Assembly (NCBI GenBank): GCA_048013815.1
Contig: CM106586.1
Span: 21,018,001-21,082,000, forward strand
Length of the DNA: 64,000 nucleotides
Reading direction: 5' to 3'
Origin: Setoptus koraiensis
Taxonomy: Eukaryota; Arthropoda
Shown here: positions 44,829-57,400 of the stretch, in pieces
How the letters are laid out: each line of letters starts with the position of its first letter
How positions within the stretch are numbered: position 1 is the stretch's first letter
Made by a program: the position numbers and the translations under genes
Notes under the pieces: generated by a model
The model's input: only the letters and a program-made list of their open reading frames with translations
Told to the model about the DNA's origin: nothing
Databases searched by the model: none

Positions 44829-45226
44829 GCCAACGCTTGACAGCGGGCGTCGGACGATGCGTCGGCGGCCGCGAGGGCGCGACGGGCACGCAGCGAGCCG
44901 GCCAATTGACAGGCAGATATGATAAATTATGTCAGGCACAAAGATGAAACAATGATCGCCTGACAAAATTGCAATCGGCCAAGAATCGGTGGCGCCATTG
45001 TTACAATTGGGGCTCAGTTCGGTGGCCGCTCGCTGTCGGCCGTTGCGGTGTCCAATTCGGGCGAGCCGATTGGCGCGAGCCGGCGAGCTGGCGACGCAAC
45101 AACGCCCCGCTGACCATCGCAAACAGCCGCGGCCCCACGCACCCGCTGGCCTCTTGTGCGGACGTACGAAGTTGGTATTGCGAACGGGCGCGCGGAAATA
45201 TATGACACATATAAAAGGAAAACTCG

Positions 45227-45289
45227 CCAGCGACTCGGGGCCAGCCAGCGACTCGGGGCCAGCCAGCGACTCGGCGCCAGCCAGCGACA
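45227..45289. repeat. 18-bp tandem repeat
   Basis: CCAGCGACTCGGGGCCAG, about 3.5 units with one G-to-C change. Confidence 0.93.
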
Positions 45290-46936
45290 GTTGGCGTTGG
45301 CCCAGTGCCGAGGCGACGCTGCGCCCGAACGGGGCCCACATTGTGCGGCGCGACATGGTCGGCGCCGTCAGCGGCAGCATCAATTGATGCTGGCTAGCGG
45401 GACCGCAGCGCCCTCAGCGCCCCTAGCGCACACCCCAAATACAGTGCCGTGCACAGTGCGTGTCGGGTGCATGGGGCCCCGACGCGGCACACAATGCGAG
45501 CTTGACAAGCGAGCACAATGAGCGCCGCTGGCTCGCGCAACCATTATCATGTCATTGTTTGGTTAACTATAATAAATGTCGTAATGTCATAATAAATAAT
45601 AAGTGTATTTCTCACTGGGCTCGTTGCGTCCCACGACAAAAAACAATTCTCAAAACAACAACAACCGCGCATACATGCCGCACCGTTCGCACTCCACTGG
45701 CGCTGGCCCCAGTTCGAGAGACAGAGAGAGAGAGAGATTCACCCCTTTCATACCATTCATCAGCATCATTATACTTGGCCGAGTGGGGCCCGCAAACATA
45801 ACCTCGTCACAACAACGAGCTCGTCGTTGTTGTGCCACTGCTGCGCCACGTTGTGAGCGCTTGTTAGCTGGTTTGCGCGTGATGAGGCCCGCTTATTATC
45901 AAGTCAAAGTCAAATTCAAAGTCAGAGTAAATGCGAACAATGCGCTCAACCGGCTGCCTCGCCGACAACACTGCACTCAACCAAATAAATATACAAACAA
46001 CAGTTTTGATGTGACAATAATTAGCTCGACGACATTCCGCCCGGGCCGCCGCTTGGTCCAATTGCAGTGCGCATTGCGTGTCCCGTTGGGCGCCAGTGAC
46101 GCAGCGACGTAACCCGCCGGCTACCGATGGGCCGCCCAATCACTGGCTCGACTGCGCCCATTCGAATTGGCGCTCATTCGAATGGGCGCTGGCCTCATTT
46201 TGGCCCCTAATTACCGAATGCGCGTCTCGCGCATTTATGCACGAATATCATGAGTATTACTCATTGAGTGAGAATTCTTCTCGCTGTCGCAAGCAGCCTC
46301 CGACGTTAATAACGTCAGGTTATATAATTGCGAAACAATTATATAAATACATATATAAATTATATTAATATGACGATATTTTTGGATCGAGTTGAGGCAC
46401 TCAGAGCAACACGCACAAACAAGACCAGCGCTGCGGATGTTGCTCGTGCGCGGATGTTGCTCGGCGATATTGGCGCGCGCCTCAACTGCGGAGCTGCCCG
46501 ATTTCATCTGATCTGATTAATTGTATTTGATTATTTGTATCCGATTATTTGTATCCGATTCACTCGTGTCTGATTTATTTGTGTCCGATGAGACACTCCA
46601 GCACTCGAGTTTCGCGATGGGGCCCCACCGAGGCCACAAGTGATGGCGTGAGCACTTGAGACTCTCAAGTTGAGAGTGGCATGCCGACAATGAGGCCGCA
46701 ATCAGTTGAGCGTCGCCGTCGGTTTCTCGGGGGCCCCTTGACGCTCGATTAGGGCCGGCGAGGGGGGGGGGAGGGGGCGACAATTCGTACATGACCATTG
46801 TTGACTGGCAAATGAGTTTGTGTTGGAATTTTGTCCGTTTATGTCGGTTATCCGTTTAGCCGTTATCATGCAGCTTATTCAGGCGGCTTTTCTGGCCACG
46901 CTGTCGATATATCACGATAAGCATCGCGCCTTAGTT

Positions 46937-46937
<1 letters not shown>

Positions 46938-47019
<82 letters not shown>
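46938..47019. repeat. (GTT)n microsatellite
   Basis: About 27 uninterrupted trinucleotides, the longest pure repeat in the window. Confidence 0.97.
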
Positions 47020-48643
47020 ATATCATTAGGCTGCGCGCATCATTATGTGGTGGGGGGGGGGGAGCGGGGGCGCAGGCGAGTCACACAACGACGACGACGA
47101 CGACACCAATAAATCGCATAATGACAATGACTTCCGGTTGCACAAATCTCGCACATCGTCGGCCGGTCTGGCTGGCCGGCTCGCTGACTTGCCGGCCTGC
47201 CGGCTTGCTGACGGCCGGCGAGTGTTTGCGCTGACCGGTCCATCTCATAATGCGAGACTCGACTATCATATGAGACTCACGCGGCTATCGTGTTGCCATC
47301 AAGATCAATACTGTTGACATTAGCGTGATTGCGATTTCGTCTGGCCTCCGCCGGCGCCCACAAGCGATCCTCTCAGAGGGGGCCCCTCTGGCGCGTCTGG
47401 CGAGCGCGCCAAAGTGCGCTCAAGTATTCAAGTCCGGCGCTCATTTGTATGGCTTTGTGGGGCGCACGAAGGGCAGCAGCAGTATATGCTTATATCATTA
47501 TATCCGCCTGCCAGTATATCAGTGTATCCGTCAGTGTATCCGCCAGTATATCCGTGTGTCACAGTACATGGCAAATATCGCAGCAAGGCAGTTTGTGTGC
47601 TGCGCCGCGAGTGTAGTGACCAATGGCCAACAATGACACAATCAATTTGTCATCTATCAGCGCCAGCAGCTCGCCAAAGGTTTTCCGTCGGGCCGCCCGC
47701 ACAAATGCCGCCGCCCGCACAAGTGCCGAGAGCGGGCCCGCCAAAGATACAGATCGACCCGGTGCTGACAGTATGCAAATGAGGCTGGCTCTCGCACAAT
47801 CTGGCCACCGGTCATTGTCGATTGGCCGGCGTGTGTCGATGCCGATAAGCGCCATCTTGCTCACGTATCGGCGCACGTCTCGTGTGTCGGGCCGAACCCG
47901 GGCCGGCCCGGCCAACAAAAGCGGCCCAACAAAAGCGAGGATTGTCTTGCGTGCGCATATCAATATTAATTACACAATGCATCATGTGTAATCACCGCAC
48001 ACACACACACTTGTGACATATGTCACAAGTTGTGCGACTCAACAAACAGTTAATTGGTCAGTGTCAGATGCATAATTCATGGCCGTGTTATTGTTGCGCA
48101 ATCACACACTGGCCGCTCGCTTATCTCTGACAATATTGCTTGGGCCAATATTTGCGCTGGCCGGCCGCGCGTTTAGCAGCATCGGTCGTGTGTCTAGACT
48201 CTGGACAAACACACAAAATCACGCCAAATCACATGGTGAGGCCCCAGACTCTGGGGCCCAGAGTGAGGCCCCGAAGCGAGGCCCGAGAGCGCACAAGACG
48301 AGTGTTTGTGGTGCGACTGGCGCGCTATCAATTTGGTTGTCAGTTTGTGCCCGACAGCGCGTTGTTTGCCGGCTCGATTCGAGAGGCCCGACGTTTGTGT
48401 GCCGAGGCGATTATGCCGGCGCGGCCGTAATCGCAACATAAACTGTTACATGCGCCAGAAACGGGATCTATCCCATTATTTATGATTGGCCGGCGGTTAT
48501 CACGAGAGGCTGCTCATTATTAGCGGCTTGATTATTGTTATTACAGCAGCGGCAGCGGCGCCGTGTGACGTAATGTGTGATGTAATGTGATCATTATGAC
48601 ACGACATTGTTGTCACTGCTGACAACGGCAGCATGCATAGTGA

Positions 48644-48668
48644 TTGTTGTTGTTGTTGTTGTTGTTGT
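48644..48668. repeat. (GTT)n microsatellite
   Basis: About eight units. Confidence 0.95.
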
Positions 48669-50649
48669 CACACAATAACGGCAGCAATGCGCCGCCGTTG
48701 TCATTGTCAGTGGACGGTCAGTCGGTCGGCCGGCCTCATTCTGTTTGTTGTGCGACTTTTTATTTTCGCTCGCTCGCTGGCGCCCAGCGCCGCGCCCGCC
48801 GACACTGTGAGCCGATGGCACCGATCATCGGTGACCGATGGCAGCCTAATAAACTGACCGCCACGACCGAGCGCCGACTGGCTCAACTGGTCGACTGGTC
48901 AGCGGCGAGCCAGTGGCGACGGGGGCCAAAAGTGGCTCTAGTGGCGAGAGTGGCGAGCTTATCGGCGACTCCATCGGTGCGACTGATTCAGTCGATCGGA
49001 GGCTCGACGAGCGCAACACCTCGCCGGCGCGGCTGTTGACCGATGAGCTCATCCGCGGCCGGGTAGCAAACGGGCCCCAATGCGCGTTTGTTGCGGCTGC
49101 AAACACGGCCAGCCGGCAGCTCGACAAATCGCGCAAGCAAACAGCAAAAATGAGAGCGGCCAAGCGGGGGCCAAAACAGAAGAAACAATCCGCGCCGACC
49201 AGCACACAAAACAACGAAACAAAACAAAACAACATACGCAAACAACATATTGTTATATATTGTTTGCGAGACACACGAGATATATACGGCGCGTATAATA
49301 CGCGAGATGGGCCCAGATTAGCCCGCCGCTGGGCGTTGTGCCGGCCGAGTGGCACACTCTTTTGGGCTCCATTCTTTCTAGGCCATTAAATGGGGGCCGG
49401 CGCAATCAGGCGTGCACATGACACTGCCGATATGAGGCCAGCCGAGATTTGGCAAGACGGCCGGCCAGACGGTTGGCGCCACTGTTGGCGGGACCGTCGG
49501 CGGCCCGTTAGCCGGCCCGCTGGCTAGGTATGTGTGCTTTCGTCTGCTCGGCTTGTCTCGGCTCGTCTCGGCTCGTCTTGGCTGGCCGCAACTCGCCACT
49601 CGCCACTGTCGGCCCGCGCTCTGGGCCGCGCTCTTGGCAGCGAACGGCGCTGTCCGCGTGCATTACAGGGTCAAGTTTTCGCGGTGGCTAAATCGTTTCT
49701 GCTTCGTACACTCGCCGCCCATCACGGCGCCCATCATGCCGGCGCGGCGAGGCCGCATTAAATTGGATCGGCTCGCTGGCGTTTCGGGCGCGCTCATGTT
49801 TGGGGCGCGCTCATGCTCGGGCCCCACTCATGTTTCGGCTGACGCTTTGGCCGATATCTGGCAGTTGGCGGGCCGATGGCGGGCCGCCGGCCAGCACTAC
49901 CCACACAAGCCGGCCCGCACTCCCCACACACGCCGGCCCGCACTCCCCACACACGCCGGCCCGTGTGCCAGCTGGAGCATAACTGACGATGGGCGATTAT
50001 TGACGAGCAATGCATCATGGCAACGCCGGCGCCCATTTGCTGGTGTGCGCCAGTGCGCGAGCGTGCCAGCGCCCAGACACTGCGCTCACTCCAACAGAGT
50101 CCAACAAAATGGCCAAAATCACAGAGAAAATCTCGGTTTGTTTGTGACATTTGCTGGCCCCCCCGACCGGCTAATGGGTGTGCGTCTGACGTGCACCCGC
50201 TAGCTGGATCACATTAGCCGCTGTCGGGCGCGCTATACACGGCACAGTGCGGCCAATATGATAATATCCGTACATGTACCATTCACATTGCCGAGCTCTG
50301 AGCATGATGCTCGGCAGGCTCGGCGGGCTCGGCAAGCTCGGCGGGCTCGGCAGGCTGGGCAGGCCCGGCGCGGGCCCCGCGCCGACACGACACGTAACAT
50401 GGCGACGGTGGCTCGGCACATAATTGACTTGTCGCCAATTAACCCGCGCCCCGTGCGCTGTGGCGCATGCAAACAGTTGTCGATACCTATCTATAGACTA
50501 TAGATGAGTATCGCTCACATGGGACACTGTTCTCGCGGCGGCGGCGGCGGCCAATAATTGCGTCATCATTTTGGGCTGGCCAGCGCGACTCGTCTGCGGC
50601 CACATGCAGCCATCATTTTTGTGCGCCTCGTGTCGCGCGGACGTCGCTC

Positions 50650-50731
50650 GGGCACGGTGCGGACGTTGCGCGGGCACGGTGCGGACGTTGCGCGGACACG
50701 GTGCGGATATCGCGCGGATATCGTGCGGACA
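50650..50731. repeat. Imperfect 21-bp tandem repeat
   Basis: GGCACGGTGCGGACGTTGCGC units that degenerate into GCGGATATCG at the right end. Confidence 0.85.
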
Positions 50732-51239
50732 CGAGACTCTCGTGGCGACAGGGCCAAAAATAGCCGCGTTATTCATGAGCCCGCCGGCCGAGACGAGATT
50801 GTTTGTTTGTGTGGCCGGGTTGTCGCCGTTTGGTCGCTTCGCGAGCGACTGGACACGGTCGCTGGCTGCACACGACACAGCCGCGCACTCTTGTGACAAG
50901 AGTCTTGTCAGATCGTGCGGGCCGCTTGCACACCGACGCTGCTTTGGCTACATTTGGCGACACAATTTGTCCGCCGCTTGACCGTCCACTTACGTAACGC
51001 CAACACTGTCATGTGTGCGCATTTGCACATGCTTATAAAGCCATCAAGCGGCAACACAATATCATGTATGTATAAGTGGCCGGCGCAGCTACATTGCGCC
51101 CAGGTGAGGGTATGTGAGTCACATAATGTGACCATTGTGAGGCTATGTGTCAGTATTTGTCGGTGCATGAGTCGTGTGCGATATCAAGGCACGATATCAT
51201 TATTATCATTTGACTCGCCTAAATCATTTGCGAGAGCCG

Positions 51240-51284
51240 GCCGACATGACGCAACGGCTGGCAGCGCCGTTACGTCATGTCGGC
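51240..51284. repeat. 19-bp stem inverted repeat
   Basis: GCCGACATGACGCAACGGC (51240-51258) pairs with GCCGTTACGTCATGTCGGC (51266-51284) with one mismatch and a 7-nt loop. It is the longest compact hairpin I found. Confidence 0.88.
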
Positions 51285-51729
51285 ATTATTTACGTCATGC
51301 ATTGTGTGTTGTGCTGAGCGGTGCCAGTCAATTTATTTATAATTCTTGTTTGTAATTGTCGCGCAAGTTGCTTGTTTATCTCGTCGTGCATGCACCGTAC
51401 ACAGGCCACACTGTGCCAGCGTCAGACTGACTCCGACAACAGTTGTCAGTAGGCCTTTTCAGTAGGTAAACAGCAGATAAATCACGGCTCGGCTCGGGAG
51501 CCCAGCTCGCCGGCACGGCTCACTTGGTCACTTAGTCACTTGGCTCGCTCGCTGCGCAGCCAGCGCAAAGTGCAGCCAGTGTAAAGTGTGTGCACAATCG
51601 CACAGTGTCGCCGGACACAACTGGGCCGGAACTCGCAGAGCATGACAATTAACTTCTCATGGTCCAAATTATGAATTATGCCTACAACATTCACATTGGC
51701 GACATTCACATTGGCGACATTCGCAACAT

Positions 51730-51829
51730 TCAACAACAACATTCAACAACAACGCTCAACAACAACGCTCAACAACAACGCTCAACAACAACGCTCAACA
51801 ACAACGCTCAACAACAACGCTCAACAACT
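51730..51829. repeat. 13-bp tandem repeat
   Basis: CAACAACAACGCT, about seven units after two variants with ATT in place of GCT. Confidence 0.93.
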
Positions 51830-52455
51830 ATATTTAACGCTGAACAACGTTACGCAACTACATGTGACATGTTGTGCAACGTTACACGCCGCTGTACAAT
51901 TATTAACATTGTTATTTGCATGATGCAGTGCGCTACATAACTGTGTCAACTGTCCCCATCTCGCCATTTATAATATCTGTTGTGCCCGTTATGTCTATTA
52001 CGTCTATTAGGGCCGGCGCGGCGCGGCGCGGCGATACCTGGGCTGCACCACTTGGCTGAGCCCGGCTCGAGCTGGCGCCGTCTCGAATGCTCGCTCAATT
52101 GTTGCCAACAATCGAGCCTCGTTGTTTAAGCTTATCAAGAAGCCAATTTCAACAAACAACAATTTGCAATCGCCGGCCACACAAATATCGGCGCTGAGAA
52201 CCAGCGGCCAGCATGCGTGTGTGTGTGTGTGTGTGCGGGCCTCCTCATATCTGTCATATCGCTGTCATTTTGCGCTGCCATTTCGAGCTGTCATTTTGAG
52301 CTGGCCGGCGCTCGACAGCCGTGAGACGAGTGAGAGCCGACAGCCGAGAGCTGGGAAAGAACAAACAATGATTATTGTATCAACTGGATCATTATCATTA
52401 GTTGCTGCTTTGTCAGCTCGAGCGCCGGCATCAGCTGCTGTCCGGTTGGCGCTGC

Positions 52456-52535
52456 CGTCGTTGTCGTTGTTGTCGTTGTTGTCGTTGTTGTCGTTGTCGC
52501 TGTTGTCGCTGTTGTCGTTGTTGTCGCTGTCGTCG
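52456..52535. repeat. TTGTCG/TTG tandem tract
   Basis: Repeats of TTGTTGTCG and TTGTCGCTG. Both strands are open (Leu/Ser or Asn/Asp repeats), which explains the long spurious frames here. Confidence 0.9.
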
Positions 52536-52940
52536 CAACAAACGGCAACACTCACAAGTTGTGAGTCACAACTCATAGGTGGGCTGGCAACAAATCGAAA
52601 TCACTTTCCTGGCCAGTTTGCTCATTGCTCGGCTGTGTCTATTCTTTTGTTTCAGCTCACTTTTGTCACTGTTGTTCAACTCCAGTTGACAAACTATCAG
52701 CCGCGAGTGATACCGTTACTTTTCAAGTGCAGTTCACATGCGAGTGCACCGTTCACAACGTCACTCACAACGCCACTCACTACGCCCGAAAAGTGTCTCA
52801 TTGTCGCCGCCGCCGCCGAGAATCGCCAAGACCCGAATTCGCAGGCCGTTAGGCGCCCTTTGACCCCCTTTAGTGCCTGAAAATTAGTCGGGTCGCCCGT
52901 CGGTGGTTAGCCAGTGGCTCAGTGCGCATCACGAAAACAA

Positions 52941-53936
52941 ATGCCGCCAGATCTAGCTCGAAATAACAGCAACGTATTGTCGTCATCGGACACACAATCG
53001 ACACAGAATAACAATTTGCAACAACTTTGTTTTGTTTCGTCCATACCCGTATCGCACTCATCGACCATACATGCAATGGCGGCCTCATCACCGTCACAGG
53101 TAATGTCAACTGGCACTGTCAATGGCACTGTCAGCAACAGCAACAACAAATTCAAATTGAACAACAACAACAACAGCAAGGCCAAAGTTCAAAGTTTGCA
53201 TTATGCAACCGCCAAGCGATACAACCATCTGTCGGGCGCCGCGCTGAAAAATCACCACGATCTTGCCCCGAAGCAACAGCAGCCGCAACATCATCACTAT
53301 CAGCAAACGCGTCACCAGGATCTTTTACTCACCACAGCGGATATATCGGCCGCAATGACAGGCGCCTCGCACTCAAATCACAGCAACAACGACCAACAAC
53401 AGCCAACTAACATGCAGACACTAACAACACACACAACCACCACAACCACAAACAACAACAACCACCCAACACTGACGCACCAATTGTTCTCTGGCAAGAC
53501 CGGAATGAAACGTGTAAAAATTAGCATAATTCTATTGTCGCTATTGGATTTGTTCCTAACTGTGTTCATACACTTTTATTCTACCAATGATTTGCTCAAG
53601 ATTTGGTCGTATCAGTTTCGCTTCTCCACACTCAATCTCATTGTAAGCTCAGTATGGTTCGTTGTAATATGTGGCGCCATCTTATACGAAATATATTATC
53701 TGTTGGTCGTATCGAGTTGTGTCAATGTCATATCAATTATATTGCTACTGGTATTTACGCTGATACATTTCTCAATGCGAATAGACTTCAATCAGGTGCA
53801 ATATTTGCCATTTTTAGGCTTCCTGCTGGCCATAATAATATTGCATGCCTACATGATAACATTGGCCATACTAACAATATATCTGACCATGTGCATCAAC
53901 CGTTACAGAAGCAAGATAACAACCACCAAAATGTAA
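52941..53936 (+). CDS. Four-transmembrane protein with long disordered N-terminus
   Basis: Integral membrane protein of about 331 aa from the first in-frame ATG (52941); the frame is open upstream to a TAG that could be an acceptor, so a 5' exon may exist. Residues 1-190 are hydrophilic and rich in Asn, Gln, His and Thr. After KTGMKRVK come four hydrophobic segments: ISIILLSLLDLFLTVFIHF, LNLIVSSVWFVVICGAILY, VNVISIILLLVFTLIHF and FLGFLLAIIILHAYMITLA. The C-terminus is short and basic (INRYRSKITTTKM). The layout resembles tetraspan proteins such as the LAPTM/MARVEL-like groups, but I see no diagnostic motif. An AATAAA at 54039 follows the stop by about 100 bp. AT-rich codons contrast with the GC-rich sequence to its left. 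Confidence 0.75.
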   Translation: MPPDLARNNSNVLSSSDTQSTQNNNLQQLCFVSSIPVSHSSTIHAMAASSPSQVMSTGTVNGTVSNSNNKFKLNNNNNSKAKVQSLHYATAKRYNHLSGAALKNHHDLAPKQQQPQHHHYQQTRHQDLLLTTADISAAMTGASHSNHSNNDQQQPTNMQTLTTHTTTTTTNNNNHPTLTHQLFSGKTGMKRVKISIILLSLLDLFLTVFIHFYSTNDLLKIWSYQFRFSTLNLIVSSVWFVVICGAILYEIYYLLVVSSCVNVISIILLLVFTLIHFSMRIDFNQVQYLPFLGFLLAIIILHAYMITLAILTIYLTMCINRYRSKITTTKM

Positions 53937-54038
53937 TGTATCCCTCACACACCTGTATATCATTGACGTTTTATACGTTTTATACGTTTTATACGTATCA
54001 CCGCATTAGCTTACTGTAATTAAGCCAAAAAATTTTGC

Positions 54039-54044
54039 AATAAA
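54039..54044 (+). terminator. Poly(A) signal for the four-TM gene
   Basis: AATAAA about 100 bp after the stop codon at 53936. Confidence 0.6.
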
Positions 54045-54424
54045 AATGGGCCACATGACGCAACATATTGTAGCGGTCAAACACAAATGCGTTTTTTCAT
54101 TTGGAAAATTTACTTTATTTCGTTGTTCAATATTGTCTAATAGATCACAGTGGTTCAGTGCGGTGTTTCATTCAATCCCTTTCTTGCGCGCGACCTGCCC
54201 CCGTTGCATTGCTGCCCCATATGTTTCCGCTCGATCCGTTGACCAATTCATCCGTTACAGATGCTGTCTGGTCAAGATAATATTGGATGCAGTATGGACA
54301 TGTATTAATAACCGCAAAAGTTTAGTCCACAATTTAGGCTAAAATTCATTCGTCCAGCAATTAGGTAACACAGTAGTAGTGGTAGTAGTAGAAGTAGAGG
54401 TGAGGGCGGTGGTGTGGCGCGATA

Positions 54425-57400
54425 TCACAACGGAGTTGACTGTTGATTGACAACCAACTGACAAGCGTTAGCTCTGGGCGGCTTCACTGGCGGCGGTCCA
54501 CCACAATAAACAATAGTACATTTTTTGTTAATGTCTCCGTTATGATTGCCGGACACAACAGCGTTACCATCATCGAGTGACCTAGAGCAAACGGGCTCAG
54601 ATTTAGGGGGCGCCGGCATCGCACAATGCGACAACGACGTTGCGTCATCACTAACCAATGATACACTGGCGGCCTTGCCAGCTGATCCGTCTAAATCGTT
54701 CAGATTGTTTATGTTATCGTTTCTGAGTTGCTGGCCAGCAGCTGATTGGTCAGTATCAGCAGTGATGGTGGCATCGGGGTCGTGCTGCAAAATTGCTGCA
54801 GTTTCATTGGTTAGGGTTGAGGACAGGCTTCTACTTGGTTGCAGACCATCATCCTGACTGTCATCTGTTGACACGGGCGACACCGACGATGCTGCCAATG
54901 GATCGGATTTACTCGGACTGATAGTCATCGCATTTAAGCTCAAGTCCGAAACGCTCTCGCTCCACGAAATGGTCTTGGCATTTTTGTTGTTACTGGCCTC
55001 CGCTAGGATGTTGCTGTCGCCTTGTTGGCCTTGGTGGCGGTGGTGGTCGTCATGATCGTCATCATGGTCGTCGAAACTGCTGTCGTCGTCGTCGTCGCTA
55101 GTGGTGGCGATGATTCGGTCCTCATCGTCGTCTGTTGTATCGAGGGATGTCAATGACATTGTGTTGAGCACATCGCCTCTCTTTCCTATGTCATTGCTCT
55201 GCTTGTTTCCAGTGTCACCTTCACCCACAGTAAGCTGCTGTTCATGGCTGCCAATATCTGGCAATTGAAAGTGATTGCTGGTGCCGTTATCAGTATTGAT
55301 ACTGCTGCAAATAATGGCCGACATGGGTCTCCTAGTTTTCCTATTATTAATTAATTTATTTAATGAGCCTTCGTCGTTAGTTGTTGAATTGTCATTAATC
55401 TCACTTGATTGGTGGCGATGTGGTTGTTCTCTGGCCCGCACACTATTCAGTAGAGCTTCGTCGGGTCTCTTGGGCCTGTTGGGTGGTGGAACTAATCACG
55501 CACAATTGCATGATTGACATATTATCAAAAAACAGATAGACAGACAGATAAATAACAAAGTGGTTAGCAATCAATGGGTGATAGCGGTTTAATATTCAAG
55601 GCAAGGTGCCACAGCAAACGCATTGAGATATAAACGACTGGCAAGATTAGATTTGCCCGGTCGCTTGCTTAATTGGTTATGCTAAGATTTTGCGCTAATA
55701 GAGAGGGCGTCGAGAGCAGCGCAGCACTTGTTGATTGATTGCTGTCTGCACATATCCCAACACAATTAACGCACTTAGACAGTCAATTACTGTTAAAACG
55801 TTATAAATAATTATTTACGAATTGGTAGTGTGTCCCTTGAACTAGACACTAGCTTAGCTAGCTAGCGAAAATGGCTAGACCAAGCGAAAAACAATGAACT
55901 CCATTAACCTTGTGTTAGTGATAATCAATTGAACAACTTACCTGTGGGTCTGGTGACTGCGTTTGAGTGGGCGCCACCAGCGCTCTGTTTGCCGTTACTC
56001 TTTCCCATTGATAGTGTTGTTGTTGCTTCTATTCTTGAATCCAGTGCTGTGCCATTGTCGTCAGTGATGGTGGTTAGTGTCGTCGACGAACGGTTCGTGG
56101 CTCCAGATAGATGATCGTGATTGCTGCCATCGGCACTGCAAATAACGGTGGCCGGACGAACAGCGGGACTCCGGCCAGGGCACTGGCCTCCCGCTGGTGC
56201 TGCCGCCGCTGTTTGCATTGGCAACTGTTGTCTCGGCGTCTGAGGTGCTAACGGTTTCTGGCTTCTGCTTGGCTTCTGAACTGACCGTTGCTGCTTCTGC
56301 TGACCGCTGCTGTTCGCCTGAGCTGCTGTCATGTTTGCGCCAATGCTAGAGCCAGATGAGGCTGAACTGGACGAGCTTACCATTGACATGGAGGAGGGCG
56401 ACGGCGAGGGCGAAGAACAGGAATTGCTGCTGCTCGAAACTGACACCTGTTGCTGCTGATCGTGATTGGCCGGTTTGATGTTGTGGCCGGTGGTTGTGGC
56501 TTTGTTGTCTCTTTGTTGTTGTTGTTGTTGTTGTTGCTGCTTTGTTTGTTGTGCTATTGGTGTGTTATTACCACTATCGGTATCGGGAAAGAACCAATCG
56601 GCATAATAAATCAAATTGTCTATGATGGAAACATGTAGCGAGGTGCTCAAATTAACATTGGACATGGTCTCCACAGTTGGCTGATTAATATAGTCTCCCG
56701 TTGTCATGATTGCATTATCCATTGTATTGGCCGTGTGCTGTTTGTTGTTGTTGGTGCTGTTGTGGCCGTTGTTTGTTATGTGATTAGAGCCGTTAGTGGC
56801 CGTCATGGGAGTAAAGTTGCGCGTCCACAATAGCGACGGAGCCACTGCAATGGCCAGATTAGTGGACGACATCTTGTTTGTTTCGCTGTGACTAGTTATT
56901 TGTGACAAAAGTCTAATTAGGTGGCGCAAATTAACAAAGTTCACTTTGGGCAGTTGCTGACAACAGTGCCACAGTGCCTGCAATCTTAATTTAGTGTCGT
57001 TCACTTTGGCCGCCTCAAGCCATTGCTCGTTGAGTTGATAGGTGAGCAATGGTTCGGGTAATTCTCTCAAATGTAATTTAAGCACTGCGGCAATTGTGTG
57101 CGAATCAGTCAGAATTTGATCGTCTTGGCTGACAATATCCTTGATAAGTAGATCAACCATTGTTGTTGTTTGCTCTTGTGGTTGATTTGCATTTGCATGG
57201 CGCCTGTCGTTGTGTTGATTGTTGTGCAAACGGAGATCTGCATCAGAGGCCATGCTGACATGCCAGGCATCAATGGCATTCTTGAGCTTTTTCACCTTCA
57301 TAGAGCTGGCCGAAATCCTGAATAGGCCCTCTTCATTGAGGGCGTTTTTCATGAGAAGCATAACGCACAATTCGACAACAATAGACAATTCACGCCCTGT

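Larger units (their letters stand above)
38468..52940. other. GC-rich, palindrome-rich block, no proven gene
   Basis: About 14.5 kb upstream of the CNG start. It is dense in GGGCCC and GGGGCCCC (for example 40054, 40069, 41387, 42421, 42792, 42828, 43201, 43248, 43984, 45473, 46619, 46730, 47379), in GGCCGGCC, and in short tandem repeats with 9-18 bp units. CNG 5' UTR exons and promoter may lie here: a donor-like CCGA|GTAAGTCG occurs on the minus strand near 39290. Coding-like fragments exist at 38577-39265 (-) and 48853-49060 (+), but I could not connect them to anything. No transposon protein is visible. Confidence 0.5.

Noticed and set aside
48846-49355. 169-codon minus-strand frame
   Set aside because: The N-terminal half is a Cys/Phe-rich frame over simple AAC/AAA-rich DNA. 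Only the overlapping 48853-49060 part is worth a look, and its strand is unclear.
52122-52880. 252-codon plus-strand frame
   Set aside because: Much of it is Leu/Ser repeat produced by the TTGTTGTCG tract, and the complementary strand is open for the same reason. There is no domain and no conserved segment.
38468-52940. Transposable-element origin of the GC-rich block
   Set aside because: No reverse transcriptase, transposase, terminal repeats or target-site duplications could be seen. The tandem repeats are all local and different.
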